Shown here: positions 7,711 through 15,492 of the stretch, in pieces
Layout of the letters: every line of letters begins with the position of its first letter
Numbering within the stretch: position 1 is the first letter of the stretch
Source: JAOTYV01 sp041557595
Lineage (GTDB): Bacteria; Pseudomonadota; Alphaproteobacteria; UBA8366
NCBI GenBank assembly: GCA_041557595.1
Contig: JBFFGE010000040.1
Coordinates: 1-28,762, forward strand
Direction: 5' to 3'
DNA: 28,762 nt
Position numbers and translations under genes: made by a program
The notes under the pieces: generated by a model
The model's database searches: none
Told to the model about the DNA's origin: nothing
Seen by the model: the letters and a program-made list of their open reading frames with translations, nothing else

Positions 7711-10071
7711 TTGGTTTCGAAAACGAGTCACCCTTCCGCGGGCATTGGCGCGGCGGTCCCCCGGTTTGAGGATGCGCGCCTGCTGTCGGGTCAGGGGCAG
7801 TATAGCGACGATCTCAATTCGCCGGGGCAGGCCTATGCGGCTTTCGCCCGGGCCGACCGGGCGCACGCGCGTATCCGGTCGATCGACGTCGGCGCAGCCG
7901 CGAAAATGCCGGGCGTATTGGCGGTCCTGACCGGCGCCGACTATCGCGCCGATGGGTTGAAGCCGTTGCCGGCGCGGGGCAATCCGCTGGATGTCGAGCT
8001 GAAGAATCGCGACGGATCGGAGATCTATTATCCCGGTATGAAACCACTGGCGACCGACAAGGTGCGCCGCGTCGGCGAGGCCATCGCGCTCGTCGTGGCG
8101 GAGACGGCGGATCGGGCCCGCGACGCCGCGGAACGGATCGCGGTCGACTATACGCCGCTGCCGCCGGTGGTCGATCCGGTTTCGGCGCTGCAATCCGATG
8201 CGCCCCGGTTGTGGGATGATCGGCCGAGCAACCTTGCGATCGAGGATCAAAAAGGCGATCCCGAGGCGGTCGCCGCGGCATTCGCCGAAGCGACGCATGT
8301 GGTGCGCCTGGAGTTGGTGAATAACCGGGTGACCGGCGTGCCGATGGAACCGCGGGCGGCGATCGGCGAATACGACGCGGACACCGGCCTCTATACGCTC
8401 CATGCGGGCAGTCAGGGCGTGAATCCCTTTCAGCGCCTGCTGGCTGCGGCCTTCGATTTGCCGCTCGAGCGCTTTCGCGTGATCTCCCGGGATGTCGGCG
8501 GCGGCTATGGCACGCGCAATTCGCTCTATCCCGAGTTCGCGCTGGTTGTTTGGGCGGCGTGGCGGCTGGGCCGGCCGGTCAAATGGACCGGCACGCGGAG
8601 CGAGATGGCGCTTGGCGATTACGCCGGCCGGGATCTCGTCACGCGCGCCGAACTGGCGCTCGACGCGGAAGGCCGCTTCCTCGCGATCCGGACCGAAAAC
8701 ATCGGCAATCTCGGCAGCCATGCCCTGTCTTTCGTGCCGATCGCCCGGGGTCCGACGGTGACGACCGGTCTTTACGATATCCCGATTGCCGATGTTCTCA
8801 CCAAGGGCGTGTGGACCAATACCACGCCGGTGACCTCGTATCGCGGCGCCGGCCGGCCGGAAGCGACCTTCGTGCTGGAGCGGCTGATCGATCTTGCCGC
8901 CGATCGAACCGGCATCGACCGGATCGATCTGCGCCGGCGCAACCTGATAGCCGACGACGCGCTGCCCTACACCAATGCGCTCGGCGTGACCTATGACAGC
9001 GGCAAGTTTGCGCGCAGCATGGATATGGTGCTCGAGACGTCCGATTGGCAGGGCTTTGCCGCGCGCCGCAAGGCCGCCGCCGAACAGGGACGGTTGTTGG
9101 GCATCGGCCTTGCGAACTACGTCGAAACCGCGACCGGCTGGCCGCTCGAACGGGCGGTGATGGAAGTCCTTCCCGAAGGCCGGGTCGATATGGTGGTCGG
9201 ATCGCAATCCAGCGGTCAGGGACATGAAACCACGTTCCGGCAGATCGGTTCGGAATTTCTGGGCGTGCCTTACGACTGCATCGATTTTCGCTTTGGCGAT
9301 ACCGCCTTCGTTCAGGAGGGTTCGGGATCGCACTCCGCCCGGACGATGCGCGTGGGCGGGCATCTGTTCAGCCAGACGCGGGACGCGATCATTGCCCGCG
9401 GCACGGCGATCGCCGCGCATGTGCTCGAATGCGCCGCGGGGGATGTGCGATTTGCCGAGGGGCGCTTCACCGTTTCGGGCACCGACCGGTCGATTTGCCT
9501 GTTCGACGTCGCGGCGGTCGCGCGGGACGAGAAAGCCGGTCTGCCGCCGGAACTTGCGGGACCGCTGCGGGAGAGTGCGCGGATCGACGTGCCGATGCCT
9601 GCCTATCCCAATGGCTGTCACGTCGCCGAGTTGGAGATCGATCCGGAGACCGGCGTCGCCACCCTGATGCGGTACACCGCGGTCGACGACGTGGGCAAAG
9701 TCGTCAATCCGGTCATCGTCGAAGGGCAGGTGCATGGCGGGGTCGTGCAAGGTGTCGGCCAGGCGCTGTGGGAACGCGTCGCCTACGACCCGCGTGACGG
9801 CCAGCTCATTACCGGCTCCTTCATGGATTACGTCATGCCGCGCGCCGCCGATTTTCCGTTGTTTACGGTCGATCACAACGAAGTGCCGACCGCAACGAAC
9901 CTGATGGGGGCGAAGGGCGGCGGCGAAGGAGGCACGACCCCGGCGCCGGCGGCGGTCGTGAACGCCATCGTGGACGCGTTGTCAGCTTACGGCGTGAAGC
10001 ATCTGCAAATGCCGGTGACGACGGAAAAAATCTGGCGCGCCATTGCGGGCGCCGATCCGACGACTTCCTGA
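7711..10071 (+). CDS. xanthine dehydrogenase/CO dehydrogenase-family molybdenum hydroxylase, large (Moco) subunit, orphan copy 1
   Basis: This is the molybdopterin-binding large subunit of a molybdenum hydroxylase (about 786 residues). The N-terminal a/b-hammerhead domain (V-P-R-F-E-D-A-R-L-L, then V-R-R-V-G-E-A-I-A-L-V-V-A) is followed by the Moco-binding domains. Visible motifs are DVGGGYGTRN, S-Y-R-G-A-G-R-P-E-A, S-S-G-Q-G-H-E-T and G-A-K-G-G-G-E-G-G, whose Glu (codon at 9925) is the expected catalytic base. The loop reads RGAGR, as in form II or putative CoxL proteins, not the CSFR of true CO dehydrogenase, so CO oxidation is unlikely. No 2Fe-2S (CoxS) or FAD (CoxM) subunit gene is adjacent. 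The TTG at 7711 with GGGAAG upstream puts the N-terminus where relatives start; GTG 7630 would add 27 residues. The stop lies 4 bp from the convergent MFS stop. Confidence 0.9.
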   Translation: MVSKTSHPSAGIGAAVPRFEDARLLSGQGQYSDDLNSPGQAYAAFARADRAHARIRSIDVGAAAKMPGVLAVLTGADYRADGLKPLPARGNPLDVELKNRDGSEIYYPGMKPLATDKVRRVGEAIALVVAETADRARDAAERIAVDYTPLPPVVDPVSALQSDAPRLWDDRPSNLAIEDQKGDPEAVAAAFAEATHVVRLELVNNRVTGVPMEPRAAIGEYDADTGLYTLHAGSQGVNPFQRLLAAAFDLPLERFRVISRDVGGGYGTRNSLYPEFALVVWAAWRLGRPVKWTGTRSEMALGDYAGRDLVTRAELALDAEGRFLAIRTENIGNLGSHALSFVPIARGPTVTTGLYDIPIADVLTKGVWTNTTPVTSYRGAGRPEATFVLERLIDLAADRTGIDRIDLRRRNLIADDALPYTNALGVTYDSGKFARSMDMVLETSDWQGFAARRKAAAEQGRLLGIGLANYVETATGWPLERAVMEVLPEGRVDMVVGSQSSGQGHETTFRQIGSEFLGVPYDCIDFRFGDTAFVQEGSGSHSARTMRVGGHLFSQTRDAIIARGTAIAAHVLECAAGDVRFAEGRFTVSGTDRSICLFDVAAVARDEKAGLPPELAGPLRESARIDVPMPAYPNGCHVAELEIDPETGVATLMRYTAVDDVGKVVNPVIVEGQVHGGVVQGVGQALWERVAYDPRDGQLITGSFMDYVMPRAADFPLFTVDHNEVPTATNLMGAKGGGEGGTTPAPAAVVNAIVDALSAYGVKHLQMPVTTEKIWRAIAGADPTTS

Positions 10072-10075
10072 ACCG

Positions 10076-11602
10076 TCAGTCCTGCGGCCGCTTCGTGCGA
10101 AGGAATAAAACGAGCGGCAGCGAACAGAGCGTCGCAATCGTCATGATTTCGAAATTGTGCAAATAGGCGATGAATTCCGCCTGAAGCTCGATCATCCGGT
10201 CCAGTGTGACCATGCCCTGCACGCTGTCCATATTCCAGGTTTCCGGCAGGGCGAGATGGCGCAGCCGGTCGTTGTAGACGCTGACATTCTCGCTCAACGC
10301 GGAGCGCGCGTTTTGCGTGCTGGTGACAAGCTGGGTGATCAGCAGCGACACGCCGACGCTCGACGCGATGCGTCGGTTCGCGGTCATCACGCTGGCGGCG
10401 TCGGGCCGCAGCGAGGGCGGCATCGTCTGAAAGGCGGCGGTCTCGGTGGGCGTCGACATGAACCCGATGCCCAGGCCCTGCAGCAGGATGGCGAGGATGA
10501 TCGGCGTGGTGTCGGTGCCCGGGGTTATGGTCGACAGCACCCAGGTGGAAATCGCAATGACCGCGATACCGACCGCGATCAGGGGGCGGGGACTGAAACG
10601 CATCAGCATGAATCCGGCCAGCAACGACGCCGCCATGGTGCCGATGCCGCGATAGATCAGCAAGAAACCGGTTTCGATCACGGGAAAGCCGAGGTGGCGC
10701 TGCAGAATCGGCGGCAGCAAGGCCATATATCCGAAAAAAATGAAGCTGATGAAGAAATCGAGCACGAGGCAAATCGAGAACTCCCGGTTCTTGAACACCC
10801 GCGGATTGAGGTAGGGCTGGCGTGCGGTCGTACAGTGGAGGGCAAAGACGTAAAACGCGCTCGCCGCGATCATGCAATAGATGACGATCTCTTCGGAATC
10901 GAACCAGTCGAGCTTGTGGCCTTGGTCGAGCATGAGCTGCATTGAGGCAATCGCGATGCTCAAGAATACGAAACCGAAAAAATCGAATTTCTTGGGTTCT
11001 TCGGGAATATCCTTCGGCACCACGCGAATGATCATGATCAAAGCCGCCAGGCCGAGCGGTACGTTCATCAGGAACACGGCGCGCCAATCGAGCAGCTCGG
11101 TCAACAGCCCGCCGATCACCGGGCCGACCACGACCGCGCTCATGCGGCCGGTCTGCAGCCAGCCGAAGGCGGGGCCCTGGTGGCTCTTGGGGAAGGTGGC
11201 GAGCACGATTTGGAAGGTCAGTGGATTGAGGCCGGCGCCGAAGAAGCCTTGCAGGAATCGGTACGCGACAAGCTCTTCGAGCGAGTCGGACTGCGATACC
11301 AGCAGCGATGCCGCGACGAAGCCGAGGATGACGGCGATGAACAGCCGCCGCCGGCCGACCTTTCGGCTCAGCCAGGCATAGAGCGGCGTAAACATGGCCG
11401 AGGCCACGAGATAGGCGGTGAGCACCCAGGAAATTTCGGTGATCGTCGCGGACAGGGCACCCATCATGGTGGGCATGGCGACACTCGCGGCGAAGGTGTC
11501 GGTCGCCTGCATGGCGCCCGCGGGCATGATCGCCAGCGCCACGAGCATCCGCTGCCGTGGCGGCAGCGGCGCTTCTTCCGCCGGTGACTCGGTTGTGCTC
11601 AT
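10076..11602 (-). CDS. DHA2-family MFS multidrug exporter (EmrB/QacA type, 14-TM)
   Basis: The 508-residue inner-membrane protein belongs to the drug:H+ antiporter-2 subfamily of the major facilitator superfamily. It has a first membrane segment with D-T-F-A-A-S-V-A-M-P-T-M (the D-x-T-I-V-N-V-A-L-P motif of DHA2), then S-W-V-L-T-A-Y-L-V-A. Motif A follows (L-S-R-K-V-G-R-R-R-L-F), then R-F-L-Q-G-F-F-G-A-G-L-N-P and motif C-like V-V-V-G-P-V-I-G-G-L-L-T-E (after W-L-Q-T-G-R-M-S-A), followed by D-W-R-A-V-F-L-M-N-V-P-L-G. Fourteen membrane segments are expected and the hydrophobic spacing fits. No EmrA-type periplasmic adaptor or outer-membrane factor lies next to it, so it may act alone or with a distant partner. 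The substrate is unknown. It starts at an ATG without a clear Shine-Dalgarno and is divergent from the Usp gene. Confidence 0.9.
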   Translation of the reverse strand: MSTTESPAEEAPLPPRQRMLVALAIMPAGAMQATDTFAASVAMPTMMGALSATITEISWVLTAYLVASAMFTPLYAWLSRKVGRRRLFIAVILGFVAASLLVSQSDSLEELVAYRFLQGFFGAGLNPLTFQIVLATFPKSHQGPAFGWLQTGRMSAVVVGPVIGGLLTELLDWRAVFLMNVPLGLAALIMIIRVVPKDIPEEPKKFDFFGFVFLSIAIASMQLMLDQGHKLDWFDSEEIVIYCMIAASAFYVFALHCTTARQPYLNPRVFKNREFSICLVLDFFISFIFFGYMALLPPILQRHLGFPVIETGFLLIYRGIGTMAASLLAGFMLMRFSPRPLIAVGIAVIAISTWVLSTITPGTDTTPIILAILLQGLGIGFMSTPTETAAFQTMPPSLRPDAASVMTANRRIASSVGVSLLITQLVTSTQNARSALSENVSVYNDRLRHLALPETWNMDSVQGMVTLDRMIELQAEFIAYLHNFEIMTIATLCSLPLVLFLRTKRPQD

Positions 11603-11776
11603 GGCTGCATGGGTCGAACTGCCGGCTCGTTTGGAAATCCCGCACAGTGTAGCCGTTCAATGCAGGCCGGTCTCTATCGCGCGGCGCGGCCGCGCCCGAA
11701 ACCCGCATTTGATCGCCGGATCCTGGAATTTCTGTGCTAGACTTGATTTTAGGGAAAAGACTCGTGGAGACGTGCG

Positions 11777-12646
11777 ATGTCGATACGCAACGTGCTGGTC
11801 CCCTATTTCACATCACCAAAATCTGATGATGCGCTCCGCCTTGCGACGGCCATCGCAAAGCGGTTTTCCGCGCACATTCACGTTGTGCATGGGGAGCTGA
11901 CGGATCCGGAAATTTTCGTTCATCTCGAAGATCCGCTGATGGTCACCTATCAGGAAGAGTTGGCGCAAACCTTGGAGAAACGGTCGCAGGACCAATTGCG
12001 AACGGTCCGGACGCAATTCGACGCCGTCATAAAATCGGCGGGCCTGCCCCTGGTGGATGCGGTCGATGCGGCGGCGTTGCCGAGCGTGAGCTGGGAGGTG
12101 TGTTCGGACCCGGAATGGGAAGTCATCGCCATGTCGGGGGCGGTGTATGAACTGATCGTGGTCGGCGGACCCGCGGAGAAAAACGATGTAAGCGTTGTCA
12201 ATCTCTGCGCCGAGTCCGCGCTGTTCCGATCCGGCCGGCCGTTGCTGCTGTCGTCGCCCGACCTGCCCGATGGTTTTGGCAGGCGCGTCCTGATCGGATG
12301 GAACCAAAGCGCGCAATCCGGCCGCGCGGTGAGCGCCGCCCTGCCGTTCCTTCAGGCAGCGGATTCGGTCCGCGTCATGTCGATTGAAACGGGTTCAAAG
12401 AAAGGGCCGCCGCCGGAAGCGTTGATCCGAAAACTGCTATTGCACGGGATCCAAGCGGACCTCAAGAAGATTGCGCCGGATTATCGGGATGTTGGCGAGG
12501 CCATTCTGGACGAGGCGCGGGAGTTCGACGCCGACCTGGTGGTGATCGGCGCCTATTCGCACAGCCGTCTGCGGGAAATGATCTTCGGCGGCGTTACCGG
12601 ACATATTCTTGCGCATGCGGACCGCGCAATTCTCATGGCGCATTGA
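11777..12646 (+). CDS. universal stress protein family, tandem Usp domains
   Basis: The 289-residue protein has two Usp folds. The N-terminal one starts I-R-N-V-L-V-P-Y (3-10) and includes A-H-I-H-V-V-H-G. The C-terminal one (from about 170) contains R-R-V-L-I-G-W-N-Q-S and ends D-L-V-V-I-G-A-Y-S-H-S-R-L-R-E followed by F-G-G-V-T-G-H-I-L. This tail resembles the ATP-binding G-x2-G-x9-G(S/T) motif, but the second Gly is Ser, so nucleotide binding is uncertain. Two-domain Usp proteins are common in proteobacteria and are tied to stress responses. GGAGA precedes the ATG. It is cotranscribed with the small zinc-ribbon gene 24 bp downstream, and the pair ends at the hairpin terminator at 12980-13011. 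Confidence 0.85.
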   Translation: MSIRNVLVPYFTSPKSDDALRLATAIAKRFSAHIHVVHGELTDPEIFVHLEDPLMVTYQEELAQTLEKRSQDQLRTVRTQFDAVIKSAGLPLVDAVDAAALPSVSWEVCSDPEWEVIAMSGAVYELIVVGGPAEKNDVSVVNLCAESALFRSGRPLLLSSPDLPDGFGRRVLIGWNQSAQSGRAVSAALPFLQAADSVRVMSIETGSKKGPPPEALIRKLLLHGIQADLKKIAPDYRDVGEAILDEAREFDADLVVIGAYSHSRLREMIFGGVTGHILAHADRAILMAH

Positions 12647-12670
12647 AGACCTTGGAAAGGGGGATATCAG

Positions 12671-12874
12671 ATGGTCGACACAATCGAAGTATCGTGTCCC
12701 GATTGCGGCGAAACGAATTTACATCGACCCGATTGGCTGCAGCGGCACTCCGAGGTCGATTGCAAATATTGCGGGGCCGCGATCGATGTGGCGGCCAACA
12801 AGGACTGGGGGGAGTTGAAGCGCCTCTATAATGCGCAGAACAGCGACGGGCCGGTCCGGCGCCGTTTGCCCTAA
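12671..12874 (+). CDS. small zinc-ribbon protein, unknown function
   Basis: The 67-residue protein has four cysteines in two CxxC knuckles: Cys9/Cys12 (S-C-P-D-C-G) and Cys31/Cys34 (D-C-K-Y-C-G), 18 residues apart, a classic zinc-ribbon layout. The C-terminal third is polar (N-K-D-W-G-E-L-K-R-L-Y). A GGAAAGGGG ribosome site lies 8-16 bp before the ATG and the gene follows the Usp gene by 24 bp, which supports genuine expression. I do not recognise a characterised family. A small nucleic-acid- or protein-binding accessory of the Usp operon is possible but not shown. Confidence 0.75.
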   Translation: MVDTIEVSCPDCGETNLHRPDWLQRHSEVDCKYCGAAIDVAANKDWGELKRLYNAQNSDGPVRRRLP

Positions 12875-12979
12875 GCTGCCCGCGCGCGGTCGAACGCCGG
12901 TTGCCAACTGCGCACCGCGCGGCGCTTTGTTCGGTCGTGCGGCGAAACAGAAGCGTGCCCGGATCCTCTTGTTAATGGG

Positions 12980-13011
12980 AAACCCCGCCGCGATATACGC
13001 TGGCGGGGTTT
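12980..13011. terminator. intrinsic terminator hairpin (10-bp perfect stem), likely bidirectional
   Basis: AAACCCCGCC - gcgatatacgct - GGCGGGGTTT gives a perfect 10-bp stem with a 12-nt loop. The A/T bases at each base of the stem (AAA...TTT) form a short U-tract in either direction. On plus it closes the Usp/zinc-ribbon operon. On minus it could end a transcript reading through from the alpha/beta hydrolase. Confidence 0.75.
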
Positions 13012-13157
13012 CTAGGCTTTGTTGCCTTTGGTCCGGCTGTTAGCCGACCCTTCTGCGATTCCCCAAGACATCGACTCGCAATGCCGTGTGATCGCTGCAG
13101 AGTAAGAGTTTTCATGTTGGCGGCGCGGACAAGATCGACCGATGCGCGGCCGTCTCG

Positions 13158-13217
13158 TTAACCGAGCCGTGCCCTCGCGCAACCGCGAGGGCTACATATC
13201 TGGTCAGGTGGATCCAT
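13158..13217 (-). CDS. possible 19-residue leader-type small ORF (speculative)
   Basis: The ATG at 13217 (minus) follows a strong purine run, GGAGGGAGGC, whose first GGAGG is about 5 bp from the start, and the frame runs 19 codons to TAA. The peptide is short and Cys/Arg-containing (ICSPRGCARARLG at its end). A perfect 9-bp hairpin (13171-13192) lies inside the second half of the frame, the layout expected of a regulatory leader peptide. However, no regulated gene follows on this strand before the terminator at 13011-12980. There is no conservation evidence; it may be chance. Confidence 0.2.
   Translation of the reverse strand: MDPPDQICSPRGCARARLG
13171..13192. other. perfect 9-bp hairpin, GCCCTCGCG-CAAC-CGCGAGGGC
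   Basis: The stem-loop has nine perfect GC-rich pairs and a 4-nt loop. It lacks a T-run on either side, so it is not a standard intrinsic terminator. It lies in the non-coding stretch downstream of the alpha/beta hydrolase and inside the possible 19-codon frame. Confidence 0.6.
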
Positions 13218-13257
13218 GCCTCCCTCCATCGTGGTTTTCGCGTGTGACGGTCTTGGC

Positions 13258-13292
13258 GTGAGGGTGGCGGAATGCTTTGTTCCGCTCCTCAC
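13258..13292. other. 12-bp bulged hairpin in the hydrolase 3' region
   Basis: GTGAGG-(gtg)-GCGGAA - tgctttg - TTCCGC-(t)-CCTCAC. Two perfect 6-bp helices are separated by a 3-against-1 internal loop, closing a 7-nt loop. It starts about 80 bp beyond the hydrolase stop on the minus strand. It looks like structured RNA, not coding sequence. Confidence 0.5.
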
Positions 13293-13373
13293 GACGACGT
13301 ATCGCTCTCCCGTTTTTCCGGCAGGCCCGCCTATGACCGTCACTGAAAGTGTGACTCCGGTATCGGTCGACCG

Positions 13374-14168
13374 TCAAGTTGATAATTGCCTTTGGAGAAA
13401 GGGCAGGAGAACCGAATTGATCGCGGCCGGATCCTCCGCCAGCCCCATATGTTTCAAATCCGGGATGATCGCAACTTCGGCGTCCGGGATCAGTGCACCC
13501 ATTTTCTGCGCCATCTCCGGTGAGTTGCCGTAATCCTCGGCGCAGGCGAGCACGAGGGTCGGGCAACGGATCGCGGCGATGGCGTTCGTCAACGCGGCGT
13601 CGCCCTCGGCCAGAATACGGTAGATGGCGACGTATGCCGCCGGATCGTTGGCCGCCATCCATTGCCGGACCCGGTCGAGCACGTCGGGCCGCCGGGCTGC
13701 GAAATCCGCGGTGAACCATCGTTCCAGCGCCGCATCGATCGTCGACGCCGGGCCGCGACGTTTCGCGAGCGCCAAGCGCGTCCGCATCGCAGCACGCTCG
13801 GCCTGGGTGCGGTCATGCGGTGAATTGAGGATGGCGAGGGCGGCGACGCGATCCGGGTGGGCCACGGTAAAAGAGCGGACGATCATGCCGCCGAGCGAAA
13901 ACCCGACCAGACCGCAAGGCGGCAGATCGAGCGCGCCGATCAACCTGTCGAGCTGATCCACGAAGTGGCTCATATGGACCGGGGCCGCCGGAATATCGCT
14001 GGCGCCATGGCCGAGCAGATCGTAGCGGATCACGGTAAACCGGTCGGCAAGCGGTTCGAGTTGCCACTGCCACATTTGCCGGTTCAGTCCCATGCCGTGC
14101 ACCAGAAGAACCGGCGGTCCCGACCCATCGATCGTGACGGCGGTATCGTCGATTTTCTCGGGCGGCAT
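13374..14168 (-). CDS. alpha/beta-fold hydrolase (3-oxoadipate enol-lactonase/esterase-like)
   Basis: The 264-residue protein is a single-domain alpha/beta hydrolase. The oxyanion region LLVHGMGLNRQMW lies near 21-33. R-Y-D-L-L-G-H-G-A-S-D (48-58) leads to the nucleophile elbow GFSLGG (Ser91). Asp212 (A-C-A-E-D) and His240 (D-L-K-H-M-G) complete the triad. This architecture is shared by PcaD-like lactonases, haloperoxidase-like esterases and carboxylesterases, so the substrate is open. The ATG at 14168 has GGGGAG 7-12 bp upstream. It is divergent from the TTT transporter-sulfatase operon across 262 bp that contain a perfect palindrome, which suggests shared control and a role in the same catabolic process (inference). 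Confidence 0.85.
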   Translation of the reverse strand: MPPEKIDDTAVTIDGSGPPVLLVHGMGLNRQMWQWQLEPLADRFTVIRYDLLGHGASDIPAAPVHMSHFVDQLDRLIGALDLPPCGLVGFSLGGMIVRSFTVAHPDRVAALAILNSPHDRTQAERAAMRTRLALAKRRGPASTIDAALERWFTADFAARRPDVLDRVRQWMAANDPAAYVAIYRILAEGDAALTNAIAAIRCPTLVLACAEDYGNSPEMAQKMGALIPDAEVAIIPDLKHMGLAEDPAAINSVLLPFLQRQLST

Positions 14169-14335
14169 TGCGTGGCTCCCCGTTGGACAATTCCAATTGC
14201 GGATGCAATCGAGCTCCCGGCGTCATTATGTGGCCGGACCAAAGGAATGTCGCACTTGCCGACACAGGATTGAAAGAATTTGCATCCCCGGTGATCTTTT
14301 TCGATACTGTCGTCAACAAGGTACGGTGCGCGGAA

Positions 14336-14358
14336 CGTCGGATCGACGCGATCCGACG
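14336..14358. promoter_or_regulatory. candidate operator: perfect inverted repeat with 10-bp arms
   Basis: CGTCGGATCG - acg - CGATCCGACG is a perfect 10-bp-arm palindrome with a 3-bp spacer, 72 bp before the tctC ATG, in the divergent spacer between the hydrolase and the transporter operon. A weak promoter candidate, TTGCAT-N17-GATACT (14280-14308), lies just upstream and would place the palindrome shortly after the transcription start, a position typical of a repressor site. It could instead form a 5' UTR hairpin. No regulator gene is in the window. Confidence 0.5.
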
Positions 14359-14430
14359 AGTGCACCATAGCCGGCCGGTCTGGACATACAGTCCGGTGGA
14401 TAACAATGGTTCTCGAACCAGGGAGGAAAC

Positions 14431-15411
14431 ATGTTCTTTAAAGGCACTTTGGCGGCTGGGACCGCCTTGCTGGCGGCGGCGGCGTTCGCGCCGGCCCAGG
14501 CGGCGGAATTCCCGTCAAAACCGATCACGCTTGTCGTCGGCTACGGCGCGGGCGGGGGCACCGATTCATATGCGCGCGCCTTGGCGAGCGTGGCGCCGGA
14601 ATACATCAATCTGCAGCCGCTGATCGTCGTCAACAAGGCGGGCGGCTCCGGCGTTCCTGCCGCCAAATTCGTCGCCGATTCGCGCCCGGACGGGCATACG
14701 CTGCATCTCGCTTCCGCCGGCGCGCTGTATTTCTCGACGCAGTTCCGCAAGGCGCCGGTCGGTCCGTTCAAGGACTTCAAGATGGTGTGCATGGTCGGCC
14801 GGCTGCTGCCGGCGGTGTTCGTGCATCAGGACAGCCCGTTCAAGTCGGCGAAACAGCTGGTGGCGCACGCAAAGGCAAATCCGGGCAAGCTTCGGTTTGC
14901 GACGCCGGGCCGCACCAGCACTTGGGGTATCGCCGGTCTCGCCTTTGCCAGCCGTAATGACATCCAGGCGCAGGATGTGCCCGCCAAAGGCGGCGCACCG
15001 GCACGCGGTCTGGTCATCGGCAAGCAGGTCGATTACGGCGTGTTCGGGATTCATTTGAGGAGCGGCTTCCAGGATCAGATCCGGCCGCTCGGGCTGCTGT
15101 TTCCGGAACGCGATCCCAACAACAAGGATGTCGCGACGCTCAAGGAGCTTGGCGTGAACTATGTGCAGGTCTTCACGCCCATGATCGTCATGGCGCCGAA
15201 AGGCGTTCCCGACGACCGCATCGCGAAGCTGGATGCGGCCTGCAAGAATATGACCTCGCACAAGGCCTACGGGAAACTTCTCGGCAAGGCGGGCTTGCCG
15301 GCGAAATACAAGAGCGGGCCCGAGACTCTGGCGTATTATCGCGACCTGACCAAGGAATGGCAGCCGATCGTCGACGAGTTGAAGGCCAAAATGAAAAAGA
15401 AAAAGAAGTAG
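14431..15411 (+). CDS. tctC: tripartite tricarboxylate transporter (TTT) substrate-binding protein, TctC family
   Basis: This periplasmic solute-binding protein (Bug/TctC family) captures carboxylate-type ligands for the TctAB permease. The 326 residues begin with a signal peptide (M-F-F-K-G then an Ala/Leu core), with cleavage predicted after A-Q-A (about residue 24). The mature protein starts E-F-P-S-K-P-I-T-L-V-V-G-Y-G-A-G-G-G-T-D, the signature ligand-loop of the family, followed by N-K-A-G-G-S-G. The C-terminus is a lysine run. The Shine-Dalgarno AGGGAGGAAAC is strong. It is the first gene of a tctC-tctB-tctA-sulfatase cluster. Substrates of this family range from tricarboxylates to aromatic acids and others and cannot be read from sequence. 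Confidence 0.93.
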   Translation: MFFKGTLAAGTALLAAAAFAPAQAAEFPSKPITLVVGYGAGGGTDSYARALASVAPEYINLQPLIVVNKAGGSGVPAAKFVADSRPDGHTLHLASAGALYFSTQFRKAPVGPFKDFKMVCMVGRLLPAVFVHQDSPFKSAKQLVAHAKANPGKLRFATPGRTSTWGIAGLAFASRNDIQAQDVPAKGGAPARGLVIGKQVDYGVFGIHLRSGFQDQIRPLGLLFPERDPNNKDVATLKELGVNYVQVFTPMIVMAPKGVPDDRIAKLDAACKNMTSHKAYGKLLGKAGLPAKYKSGPETLAYYRDLTKEWQPIVDELKAKMKKKKK

Positions 15412-15492
15412 AATGGATCGGCAATGGCAGCGCGGGTCGGATCGGCCCGCGCCGTCGGCGCTCCTCGCGGCAACAACGTAAACCGGGAAACG

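Larger units (their letters stand above)
12875..13373. other. about 500 bp without a convincing gene, rich in hairpins
   Basis: The stretch lies between the zinc-ribbon gene and the 3' end of the convergent alpha/beta hydrolase. It contains a bidirectional-looking terminator (12980-13011), a perfect 9-bp hairpin (13171-13192) and a 12-bp bulged hairpin (13258-13292). On the minus strand there is a 19-codon frame with a good ribosome site (13158-13217). No tRNA fold or known riboswitch core was recognised. It could be a long 3' UTR or a small RNA locus downstream of the hydrolase. Confidence 0.5.

Noticed and set aside
7687..9876. 729-codon minus-strand frame across the first molybdenum hydroxylase
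   Set aside because: Antisense to a gene with clear Moco-binding motifs; no domain and biased composition.
11683..11696. 14-bp perfect palindrome GGCGCGGCCGCGCC between the MFS and Usp genes
   Set aside because: Entirely G/C and of low complexity; such palindromes occur by chance in GC-rich DNA, and it does not line up with any promoter element I can identify.
13158..13343. 61-codon minus-strand frame around the 19-codon ORF
   Set aside because: The longer frame has no family similarity and its extra N-terminal part overlaps the bulged hairpin; only the short version has a good ribosome site.
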